Position numbers and translations under genes: made by a program. A DNA stretch of 64,000 bases, from contig CM042558.1 of the NCBI GenBank assembly GCA_023630585.1, positions 6,429,300 to 6,493,299 on the forward strand, in the 5' to 3' direction. Under the pieces are notes generated by a model. It worked only from the letters and a program-made list of their open reading frames with translations. It searched no databases and was not told where the DNA came from. Of the stretch, positions 46,243-64,000 are shown piece by piece (position 1 is the stretch's first letter; each line of letters starts with the position of its first letter). This stretch comes from Cranoglanis bouderius. Lineage: Eukaryota; Chordata; Actinopteri; Siluriformes; Cranoglanididae.

Positions 46243-49200
46243 CTGTTCATTATTTCATTCAAAGCCACTTCGAATACAAAAAGATGACGCAGATTACAAT
46301 CCAAACTCATCTGTTAAAGGAGCTAGAGTCGCCCATTAACACCCCCCCCCTCCTCCTCCCCCCAACCCCCGGTGTCCTACAAGTAAATATTTATAACCCT
46401 GTTGGCTAAAAGAGTTATAGCGATAGCTGGGTGACATAAACGCTAAGCGCATACTTATCATATTTTTGTATATAATTTTGTCTATTTAAAAGTAAGCAGG
46501 TGCTGTATTTTACAGTTATAACCATCACAACCCAATGAAAATGAAGATCTCATTTTCCATCATGCTATAGCTCCATTTTTACAAAGCTAATAGTAGCTGT
46601 AGTGTATTTCTTATAGGCAACACACCAGAGTCGTTGTTTTTTAACCACCAGTTGATTGCTGATATTCTTACAAGTATTTATTTATTTTTTATTGGAACCA
46701 GAAGTTCACATTTATTATCCAACTGAGGCGTCCTTTAATGAAATATGCATACATGTGCATAATACAACAACAACAACAACAACAACAACAAAAACAAAAA
46801 CGGTCTTGGGATGAAATATTTTGGAATTAAAATATTTATTGCACAGTGAAGACACTCTTAAGTGTAAGATATGTACAGAAAAGTTTGTTGGAATATCATT
46901 TCTTTAGTGTTTACCATGCATTATAAAATAACCATAGTTATTTTATGCCATTTTCAGCATAATCAGCAATCGACAACAATCAACATTTTGGGAAATTCCT
47001 CTGTAATATCCTTCTAATTAGGGATATGAAGGAATGCAGGTCATCTAGAAACAGAGATTTTTTTGGTTCTGAATGGATAAAAATAAAAAAAAAAGAAGGA
47101 AAATTGTTCTTGATGACTAAACCAGGTTTAAACGGAATGAAACCAAAGGACTGTTGATACATTACCTAGGAGGACAAATGATTTTAAAAGCGTAATCTGT
47201 TACTATCAAAGAAAGACCATGTTGTAAACTTGACTGAGTTCATAGAGAGCACTTAGGACGGAGGTAACGTAGCATGGAGCATTTTAATGGTCAGGCTTTA
47301 GCCGTTTAACTTCACTGTAGGTCATTCATTGTGAAAGCTTATATAGTGACTGCTTCATTATCTGAGTTTATTAGTTTTGGATGCTGGTTAACAGTGTACT
47401 CATGGGGGTGTGGATTCAATGGTCACTGCGAGTAAACAGGGTGTTTAGTAATTATTTTGGCTATAGTTTTGGTTAACAGTCTGAAAATATTCAATATGAA
47501 TAGAGGCTTTAGCATTACAATAAAGAAGTTACAGAGGTAGCCCTTACTTCTGAAAGGTTATTAGTGGTGGTTGAGTGTAGTGAACTTTTGTTTGATGATA
47601 ATAGACTGAATGTGTATATAGCAATTAATGGTTTAGAATTAAAGCTGAAGGATTTATATAGGCCTGAAAGAACAGTGTACTTAGTACTGTTTCAGTTTGT
47701 GTTGGTTAAGTGTAGTGGACAGCAGTGTTGAAAAATCTCACTGCCTGAACATGAAGACTTAACCAGTTTTAACTTTTATACCCAGTCGATTTTATTTAGG
47801 TCAGTGGTTCTCAAAGCGAGAGCCGTGAAGCATAGCCAAGGGGGGGTTGCGATTTTTCATCTCTGTGTTTTAATACACTGGTGGAAAATTACAACCCACA
47901 GGTTATTATATTCATTGAGTTTTGTTTGTCTGGTCACTTGAATTAAATTGGTTAAATCCAAATCTCAATGACTCAAACACAAGCCAGCCTATAAATGATG
48001 TCAACTTGGACCTAATGTGTTCTGTTAGTGGAAAGTTCAGGAATAAATAGCTCTATGGCTCTAATAAATAACCGAAATTACTGTGCACATTTACATAAAC
48101 TAATATTTGTATAGTTGGATGTTCATAGAATAAAGGGATCAGTGAAATGTATTGTTAAAGTTAAACTGGTTAGGCTGCAAAAACGTTTAGGGACGGCTGT
48201 CTTAGGCAACAATATAGCATTGCTGAAAACTAAAACTAAAAACCCTAGACTATTTCTGGTGAGAAAATAACCTGCTGCCTAGTCACCAAGCTAACTCGTG
48301 ACCATTTTCAAATAGCAATTTTGCAATATTTATTTACAGTTTTATCTTTGGAGGTTATTTTGGGGTCCGCAGAAAGTCGTTTCAGAGGAAGTATTATTAT
48401 TAAAGGAGGGAAGTATTATTTTTTGGCACGCAACATGCAAACTATATTCCATTCCAACATCCACCTTCTCTTCTTCATGTCCAATGCCCAAGGGTGTTAT
48501 TGAATGCATGAAAATATAATGCAGCACTGCTGTTACTGCGGTTACAGTAAAGGTTCCACCACCCGAGTTATAAAGGCAAGTAATTTTTCTGTACTACACA
48601 ATATTCCTGGCTAGATGTTTAGTCTCTTTCTAATTTTTCCACCCTGTCATTAGTTGAATTACCTTGCAGTGTACAGTTTCATATGTGTACAGACTGGTGT
48701 GAGAATAGGAATGAGTGTCCAACTGATAACTCCAATGACTTTTGGGATGTTCTGATTTCTAAAGAATGATTCTTGTGTTACAGTGATGTCCTGTCAGTGT
48801 GAGAAAGAAAGGTTGTGGTGAACGAATACACATACATTGATACCGTTGCTTTAGGCAGGTGAGGGCCATCACCAAGGACCATAAAGAAGCTACTTGTGTA
48901 AAGTCCCAGTGCTTTTAACAATTGAACCTGAAGGTTTTAAGGCTGAGCTGATGGCATGTATCAGGTCAAGTGCAATGTTGTTCAAATGATTAGTGATTAC
49001 TGATTATTGATTTCTGTCTGTGACAGTTTTCTTCTAGGACAGCTTTATCATTTAGGATGTCTAGTTATCACTGATGAAGCATGAACTTAGCAGAGATATG
49101 TTGTTGTCGTCTCTGATTCTCTTTTACTTTCCATTTAATAATGCACTGTAGGCCAGCCATGGCCTCCACTTTATATGTATTAAGCTAATCATATGGGGAA

Positions 49201-49595
49201 CATGTACAGTATGCAATAAAAAGTCATTTGGTTATGGTTATATTTATATACACAATGTTTTATGATGACCCAGATCAGACATTGAAGTTTTCATCGTTTT
49301 CAAACTAAGCAAAGGTTGAAGTGCTGATGTTGCTGAGCTGATAGGAAGTCATTTTCATGAGTAACATAATGCATGGCTCAAATGAAAGTGTGTTGTCAAA
49401 TATAATACCAAGACGGTAAATATTGTAGAAGGTTCAACAGTAACACCATCTTCTGAAAATGTTTGGAATTTTAGAGAGCTACAATTTTGAGGTTTTAATT
49501 CAAGAAGGTTGGAGTCCAACCATGATTTTAGATCATGAATATGTTTAGTTAAATGAGATTGGATGACGAGCTGTGGTGGACTTATGCTACATTCC
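46243..49595. other. Intergenic DNA, mostly unassigned
   Basis: No gene is supportable. It includes a C-rich run near 46340-46370, (CAA)n near 46765-46790 and a fragment beginning 'tcagtggttctcaaag' near 47802 that resembles a common fish repeat end. A short - strand frame at 49355-49597 has weak retroelement-like wording but too little to assign. Confidence 0.35.
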
Positions 49596-49850
49596 ACTCA
49601 AGCTTGTAACTCAGACTAGGAAAAACTGGGAATTCCTACTCAGAAAGTTGGGAAGGCATCCTCAACCCCATGTTCGGCTTATGATGTCTTGTCAACAGCA
49701 TGGCTGCTCACACCGTCAACAGTAAATAAAATATCAGCTCACTTTAAATAAGTTTATACTAGTATTTACTTTAGATCAATCAATATAGACACATTAGTTG
49801 GTTAAATCTATAATATTGGCCATAGAGTTTGCTGTTTTGAGAAAGTAAAT
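49596..49850 (+). mobile_element. Dispersed element copy 1 (inverted partner at 50.8 kb)
   Basis: It shares blocks 'catggctgctcacaccgtca', 'agtttatactagtattta' and 'ttaaatctataatattggcc' with the reverse complement of 50833-51228. The left end is 'attccactcaagcttgtaactcaga'. No coding region. Confidence 0.65.
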
Positions 49851-50832
49851 ACATCTTAAACTAACCACTAATATCTGGCTAGCTTTCACAAAAGCATGCA
49901 TTGTCTTTCCTCCCACTTTGTAGCTCAAATGTGCAAAGTTCGAAAATTATCATTATCATTCCAATTTCAGACTCCTCATTTCCAAGTTCAGTCAGACGAA
50001 CCACTAAAACTGAGAGAAATCTGAGTATCATTTTTCTAACAGTTGAAGATAAGACTGTGTTTGTAAATGATCTGGCCAAGAGGAACCACATATATCATGA
50101 AAAGCAGAGGACCAAGACCTGATCCTTGAGAGACACCTTGAGTGACAGGTGCAGAGGATTTATGTTATAAATATAATACAAAATCAGTTGACTTTAGGCT
50201 TGACCTTAGCCAAAAAATATATATTTAAGGACAAAATTCACTGTATAAAGCTTGAATAATGAAACCATAAACACAATATATCCACAAAAACTGCATCAAC
50301 ACATTTGATGTACATGGTGGAAGCTTTTAACAGTCATTAACAATTTAATGCAGCATATGTGAAACAGATAACCAGCAAAGATAATGAGAGCCTGACAAAG
50401 TTGAACCCTTCCTTTGATCAGTTTCAAGCTTTGCCTTCTTTATCTGCAGAACCTTTCTTTGCCCGCAACATCTGTCATATGCTGCTGGTATTGTTCTTCA
50501 AGTTTCTTCCATTCCAGCTGTATGCGTTTAGCCACAAACAAGTTTAAGAGTGTTTCTGAACTAACAGAGTGTTTCAGAGACAACTGTAAAGCAGTACAGG
50601 GGGATGGGTGGCTGTATCTGAAAGAGCAGAATGGACTCGTGGGCTGAGTGAAGGGGTGTTCACCCTTTCTTTTGCAAAGATGGATGAAAATAGCCAAACT
50701 CTAAGGCCTGAGGTAGCGTCCTGCGGTGAAAGTCAACCCCTCCCGCTATGTGATGTGAGGCGGTAGCACTAACAATAGACAGAGCCTTAAGGTGTAAGAG
50801 GGGGGAGCAGGGTTTATATCATCACCAGTTGT
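49851..50832. other. Unassigned DNA between two inverted element copies
   Basis: No supportable gene. An 85-codon - strand frame at 50440-50697 is open and carries a charged stretch (LEWKKLEEQYQQHM), but no family or splice context was recognised. Confidence 0.35.
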
Positions 50833-51228
50833 ACTATTACTGCGTTCAAGTATATTCAGAAGTGTGAAGTTGGAGTTCGGAATTATGTCATTTTCACAAT
50901 CTGTGCAATATAACTATATGGTCAAATATTATAGATTTAACAAGCAAATTTGTCTATATGTTGACTGATATAAAGCAAATGCTAGTATACAGTATAATTT
51001 ATTTAAAAGTAAAGAAGTGCTACTTTGTTTACTGTTGATGCTGTGAGCAGCCATGTTGATTTGACGTCACTTGCTGAACTCGGGGTTGAGGAGAGCTTCC
51101 TGACTTTCCGAGTAGAAATTCCGATTTGAGAGTTTTTTTATTTATTTGTTTGTTTGTTTGTTTGTTTTTCTTTTTAACTCAGAGGTCTAAAATTCTGAGT
51201 TACAAGTTTTAGTTAAACACAGCATAAA
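50833..51228 (-). mobile_element. Dispersed element copy 2, more complete
   Basis: It is the inverted relative of the copy at 49596, running from 'tgcgttcaagtatattcaga' to 'attctgagttacaagtttta'. A (TTTG)n run (about 51145-51170) lies near its 5' end. It has an hAT-like look, but the class is not certain. Confidence 0.65.
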
Positions 51229-52854
51229 GCCTTTCCTTTAAAGTCCCCTGTCTCCTTTTGGCTAGATTTAACAAGTCCTGATGAAGTTTATGATTTATGC
51301 TTCTTCCATCAATAATGAATTAAAATGAATCCTTTCTTTAAGTAATGTTTGTTGTCTGACATCTCGCTGGGTTTGTTTAGCCATTATAAATGTGGTTAAT
51401 TATTTAGGGGGTACAAATACAAAATGTTTTAAAGATCTGTCAAAAAAAAAAAAGTGTATTTATATAGTTAAGCTATAAAATGACCTGACTATACAGCCCT
51501 TGTGAAACCAACAGTGACTCATACATAGCATTCCTTTTGTGTTCATGATAATGTGTGTATGACGGCAACAGCTAAGATCAATCAATCTTAGGAAATATTG
51601 ATCCAAGGCTGGATGCTGGCGTTAAGCACCCATACTAGCACAACCAGTGCAAAACCAGAAATGTGTATTGTGATTAATGACTCTTTTATCTGAAATCATT
51701 TTATTTTACTCAGGCCAAAATTCACTGACAAAGACAAACAGCCTTTGGATCACATCACTCCAACAACCACTGAGAATTAGCATACGTGGAACTCGGCAGT
51801 GTGTAAACACAGTATATACCCTGCACCCTAATAATGTTAGTAGTGTGTTTGTCCGGCTGTTATTTTTCTGAAATCAAGGCTAGTCGTTTATCATTTATCA
51901 TACTTTTGATTTTGACCAGGTTCACTATGTAACTTGGTGAAATGCATGCTCACATTGTGACAGAACCACCTCCATGTTTCACATAAATCATTAGGCCTTT
52001 TACCAGCTCTTCTTCTGAAATTAATATTAAAAAAATGATTTATTATTGATTAACTAATACAGACTCTTTTTTCTATAAGACTACTTATGTTTTTGGACTC
52101 TCCTACACTGCCATTCTAAAAAAAAAAAAAAACCAAAAAAAAAAAACAACCCTTTATTATAAGGCGTCTTCTCACAGTTGTAGCAGCTTAGAACGTGGTG
52201 CCAGATTACTCTGCCAGATGCTGAGCAAGCATTTGTCTGAATTTTCTTAAGGAATTAAATTACCTTTTAAGGTGCAGACAGTTTCTTGTGTTTTCCACTA
52301 CTCTGTCTACCCACAACCTGCCTAGTTTATTCAAGTTTTGAACCCTCACATCCTGCGGTTTCGGCTTAATGGACTTTTGTGTCTGATAATATACTATAGA
52401 TACTAAACTATGATGGTGTGCCTATAAATGTGTCAGATTGTACCACCTCAGCTATTTTCAAAGCACCCTGGCAGTTGTAGGCTTGTAGGGAAGTAAACCT
52501 GTGTTCTAGTGAAAATCCTTCTTGGATATAAATTTTGTGTGTAATTGGGATCATATGAAGCTAGATCCACTTGTTTCACTCAGTGTACTTCATCATGAGA
52601 CAGACAGCTGCAAATTAAAGTTGTACATGATACCTAAGAGTAATCCTTAATTAATCCTAAATGGATTTTTTCTGTATTGTCCTATAACCTGTACTCTCAT
52701 TATTATAGCACTCATTATAGCACTCATGCGACTGAGCAAAGGAAAGTTGCGGTTCAGCTCATTTAATCAAAATAAATAAATGATAGTTTATAGGCCATTG
52801 TTCTAATGTAATTCCCTTACAGGAAAAAAAAGAAATAAATCAATCACAAGAATT
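51229..52854. other. Unassigned intergenic DNA
   Basis: No supportable gene or repeat boundary. Confidence 0.4.
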
Positions 52855-53330
52855 CACATGAACACTTCACATGTTACATTTTGCACATTTTAGGGCATGT
52901 GTTATTATTTTAAATGTGATGTTTTTCTGCAAAATTCATTTATTTTCACGTGCAGTGCATATGCTTTTAATTTCAGGCGTGATTTTCTTTCACATGATGC
53001 GTTTACTTTTCACATGCTTATTTTTTCACATACAAGGGTGTATGTGGTTTTATTTTTCAGATGTGGTTTCCTCACACCCATCCATTTATTATCACATGTG
53101 AAACTAGAAACACATGCACTGCATGTGAAAAATGTACATGTGAAAATAAATGAATCATTAAAAATCACATCTGAAATTAAAAGCACGATCACTACGTGTG
53201 AAAAAATGTGTGGAACATAACATTAATGTGTGTTTTTACTTGATTTCACAGTTTCTGGGCGTAATGTGAAATGTAGTATGTGATTTTTTTACAGGTGCAT
53301 TTGTGTGCTCATGTGGGATCATTTCTGAAG
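52855..53330. repeat. Palindromic CACATG-rich repeat
   Basis: The left half carries repeated TTTCACATG-type words and the right half the inverse CATGTGAAA-type words, with a centre near 53085-53100 (ttatcacatgtgaaac). More than ten such words occur in about 470 bases. Open frames here are by-products. It is probably a MITE or foldback element. Confidence 0.6.
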
Positions 53331-53416
53331 TCATATTATAGCATTCTATAGAGAGTGCTCAGCAATTTGTATTACATGAAAACATTTAGGTCATAGATGA
53401 AGGTAGATTCATTTAA

Positions 53417-54081
53417 CCCTTTCATGCATAGTGTTCATGCTTTCTTTAATCTTCTATAAGATGTAAATCACCTCCTAATCACCCGAGATCTTAACTGTAA
53501 TTGAATATTAATCATGATCATGATTTCTCTTGCTCTCCAGGATATTTGCCCTTCTTAGTGAAGCCTGTCTCTGGTTTATGTTTACAAACTTTCTACTCAA
53601 AATACCAATTTAAGCCTTTAAGTGTCAGATTAGTTTTTTTTTTTTAATTTTTAAAAATTATTATTATTTTTTTTATGCTGAAGATAGATTTTTATAACCT
53701 CCAAAATCAGCTGCATCAATCCAGGACTGCATACTTTTTTTTTTTTTTCTTGTTCTTTTACAAGGACATCGCTATATTTTGTTCAAAAAATAATAATATT
53801 TTCTATATTTCTTGTCATCACCATAAAATATTTTACACCTGAATGTTAACAAATTTTGTTTAGAAAAACATTGGAAGAGATTGTTTTTTTCCCCCCATTT
53901 CAGGTACAAAGTTTTATGCTTTTTTTTTTTTTTTTCCTTTTTTAAATTCATGGTCTTACCAATTCACTTTCTAATATGTGACATCTAGAAAAACTCACAA
54001 TTCATATGGCATGCATTTATATGTAAAATAAATATAAAGATAGATCTGGATATGTTTTTATATCATTTATGCATGAAAGGG
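53417..54081. mobile_element. Non-autonomous piggyBac-like element
   Basis: The termini CCCTTTCATGCATA and TATGCATGAAAGGG are exact inverse copies, each flanked on the outside by TTAA (53413-53416 and 54082-54085). TTAA target duplication with CCC...GGG ends is the piggyBac signature. The 665-base interior is T-rich and non-coding. It lies about 370 bases beyond the inferred dlx4b poly(A) signal. Confidence 0.8.
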
Positions 54082-54448
54082 TTAAATGATAATGTGTCAA
54101 GCACAAATGATAATGTTATACAAACACAAATGCAGCGTTAAGCCAAACAGAGCTCCAATAAGCTCTACTTTTATGCTATTTGAACCTGAATGATGAAGTG
54201 TCGCTTTATAATGCTGTAGAAATAGTATAAGATTTTATAGTAGAGTGGTCAATGAACTGAAAGTCAAAAGTAAAAAAGGAGAACTGATTAGGATTGGAGT
54301 ACATGTTGTGTCGCGAGTTTAATGTTTAGATGATCTTTCTGTATTTTTTTTTTTTTTGTCTAGACTACTTCCAGAATTTTCTTCAGCAACAATTTCGTTT
54401 AATTACGTGGCATGGCGACACAGTGTTTGGCAGCCTTTCATCAGTCCT

Positions 54449-54454
54449 TTTATT
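54449..54454 (-). terminator. dlx4b: Poly(A) signal AATAAA of dlx4b
   Basis: A canonical hexamer on the - strand, 282 bases after the dlx4b stop codon, followed by a GT-containing stretch. No other evidence for this end. Confidence 0.45.
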
Positions 54455-54735
54455 CAAAACAAATATTAATGGAGTCCGAATAAAAACCAAAAAGCACTGA
54501 TGACTAATAATATCAACAAGCACTGACAACAAAACCTGTTCAAGGATAACGTCACAGCCCCTTTAAACACACGACCGTATTTACACTTTAATAAAAGAAT
54601 GCTCACATGTAGGCCAACACAAACGCTCAGAAAAATGAATATTACCGACGTAACGTTGTATCCATATATTATACGATATGACACATGTCGTATAATCACT
54701 ATATCGGTAGAAAGTCGGTAGCGAACACATATGAG
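54455..54735 (-). other. dlx4b: dlx4b 3' UTR (inferred)
   Basis: About 280 bases between the stop codon and the AATAAA signal, without simple repeats. Confidence 0.45.
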
Positions 54736-62372
<7,637 letters not shown>

Positions 62373-62720
62373 TGGAAGCAGAGGCCATAAAAGTGGTCAA
62401 AGTTTGTTGGCCGGTTAGTGCGCGAGCGCGAAACCTTAAATCTAATCCATTCCGAGGACTTGGGATAACGGCTTGGCAAACGAGGAACCGCGTATTCCGT
62501 CAAATTAAAAAAAAAAATGTGGATGAATATATTTCCGGATGTATCGAAACGAAACGAAGAGGTGAAAACGAGTGTTCTTTCTTAAATCGTGACAAAACCG
62601 CCCAACATATGAACACACGCAGTTCCGGAGTGTGTCCGTGTCAGTGCGCTGCGGGAACGCGCGAGCTGATTGGCTTCCAGTGCGCGCTGTGCGCGCTATG
62701 TCACGCGACCCGAGGGAGAA
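62373..62720 (-). promoter_or_regulatory. dlx4b: dlx4b 5' leader and promoter region
   Basis: CpG-rich sequence on and upstream of exon 1. On the - strand a CCAATCAG box lies at 62673-62666, with GC-rich sequence around it (gcgcgcactgg, gctcgcgcg). No convincing TATA box stands 25-35 bases before an obvious start, so transcription probably begins below the CCAAT box, around 62600-62640. This is inference. Confidence 0.5.
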
Positions 62721-63481
62721 GCTAATTAAGTTGATTAAGTGTGTTATGGAAAGGTGGCACACGCTGATATCGGCGCTTACTCGACCTGATAAATCAACAG
62801 CACACATCCAGAATTGAATTAAATAATTAAGAAATATTTTAGGGGAAAAAAATTATTTGGATGGATTATTTTTTAATTTTTTTATTTTTTTTACAGGAAT
62901 ATAATATTAGACTCTATAACATAATTCAAATATAATATTTAGAAATGAATAGGTTGTAATTATAATTAGATTATAATTTTATTTTTAATTGAACTGAATT
63001 TAATTTAATTTTTGCGTGTTATTTTAAAAAAAAATCAGAAACTGTTCATCAATTTGAACTTGAGATAAAATTCCTGAACCTAAATATTTTGTAACCTAAG
63101 ACTTTAATAATAATTCAATATTAATCGAATAGACTATAAGGCCTGCAGAAAAAAAAAATAAAAAAATCCGTACCTTTCCTGCCAGATAATTGTCATATAG
63201 GCTAAATGATGCTATATTGCCTATAGCAAACTATATGTGGTGTCGACCATTTATAAAATATAACTAGAACAGACTACCTTTATTATTAATTCTTCTGTTT
63301 GTATTATATGTTTATTTTCTCCGTTTTTATTTTAAGAACCTGTTTATTGTGGTTGTTAATTTTTATTGCGCGCCATTACACAGAAAATTAATGTTTACAG
63401 AAATACGAAAGCTTTACGCACTCCCTATAGCCCACATTTCAGATATAAACTTACACAGTCAAGTCATCTGATTTTGTGTGT

Positions 63482-63577
<96 letters not shown>

Positions 63578-64000
63578 CCCAGTACCAGTTTGACCCTTAA
63601 ACGTATTGGGAGAATGCGGTCTCAGAAGAAGAAAAATGAACATTATCTAGATTTAGTGATCTACCCGGAGGCCAGTACTAACTTCTAAAGGCAGACTAAA
63701 GAGTGCAGTTTGAACTCGACAGGCCTTGAAAATGAACGTCAAGTACTTCCTTAATCCCCCAATGCTTTTCTGCGTCAAAGCAAAAACACCACGCCAGGAG
63801 AAATGCTGTGGCTGGGGATTTCTGCAGAGTAGTGACACTGCTAGCCATGCATGCTTACCATACCGTGGATGAAAATGCACGTAGGCTACAGGAAATGGGT
63901 AAGAAATAAAGGCTCTGCATTTTACCGAGCATACCCGGCATTACATTGCTGCCACACTTTCTGACAATTTCAGGCATGTTTACAGTAAACCTAGGCTGGC
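62721..64000. other. Upstream flank of dlx4b
   Basis: AT-rich sequence with a (CT)n(GT)n compound microsatellite at about 63487-63576. No gene is supportable. The low-repeat stretch 63600-64000 shows nothing specific. Confidence 0.4.
63487..63576. repeat. (CT)n(GT)n compound microsatellite
   Basis: A CT run followed directly by a GT run, directly visible. Confidence 0.97.

Noticed and set aside
49355..49597. Possible reverse-transcriptase fragment on the - strand
   Set aside because: A few words look retroelement-like, but no catalytic motif or adjoining domain could be seen.

Overview
This is a eukaryotic window, almost certainly from a teleost fish. Most of it is AT-rich non-coding DNA, crowded with microsatellites and with DNA transposons of fish-type Tc1/mariner, hAT-like and piggyBac-like families plus tRNA-derived SINE-like repeats. 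The Tc1 density and the repeat families fit an otophysan fish such as a catfish, but that is inference and the species cannot be fixed from the sequence. No bacterial-type operon, CRISPR array or rRNA was seen.

Only two protein-coding genes can be supported. Both are Distal-less homeobox genes in convergent (tail-to-tail) orientation: dlx3b on the + strand (coding exons 35164-35500, 36863-37047, 37474-37746; 264 aa) and dlx4b on the - strand (coding exons 62372-62048, 60520-60327, 54987-54736; 256 aa). Each has three coding exons with identical intron phases (1, then 0) and a homeodomain split after the Gln-Thr-Gln that precedes Val-Lys-Ile-Trp-Phe-Gln-Asn. This is the dlx3/dlx4 bigene cluster. 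The two genes share a 17 kb intergenic interval (37747-54735) that, by analogy with other Dlx pairs, should hold shared enhancers.

Layout. 1-34 kb is gene-free upstream DNA of dlx3b: Tc1-type elements at 8.3-9.6, 12.7-13.3, 14.9-16.0, 17.1-18.6 and 27.9-29.3 kb with broken transposase genes; short relatives of one further Tc1 family at 5.4, 20.2, 24.8 and 57.9 kb; several MITEs and SINE-like copies; and a tandem triplication at 4.7-5.4 kb. 34.06-35.16 kb is the dlx3b promoter region, with a (GA)n tract directly 5' of a CCAAT box and a TATA-like box. 35.16-38.54 kb is dlx3b. 38.54-54.4 kb is intergenic, with three low-repeat islands that look like enhancers (38.54-39.26, 43.56-43.87 and 44.59-44.81 kb, the last with an exact DR5 nuclear-receptor site) among microsatellites and MITEs. 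54.45-62.65 kb is dlx4b, with a 5.3 kb second intron carrying a Tc1 derivative. 62.65-64 kb is its upstream flank.

The items most worth following up are regulatory: the DR5 motif, the homeodomain-site-rich islands, and an upstream ORF that overlaps the dlx4b start codon. Conservation could not be tested here, so enhancer calls rest on composition and motifs only.
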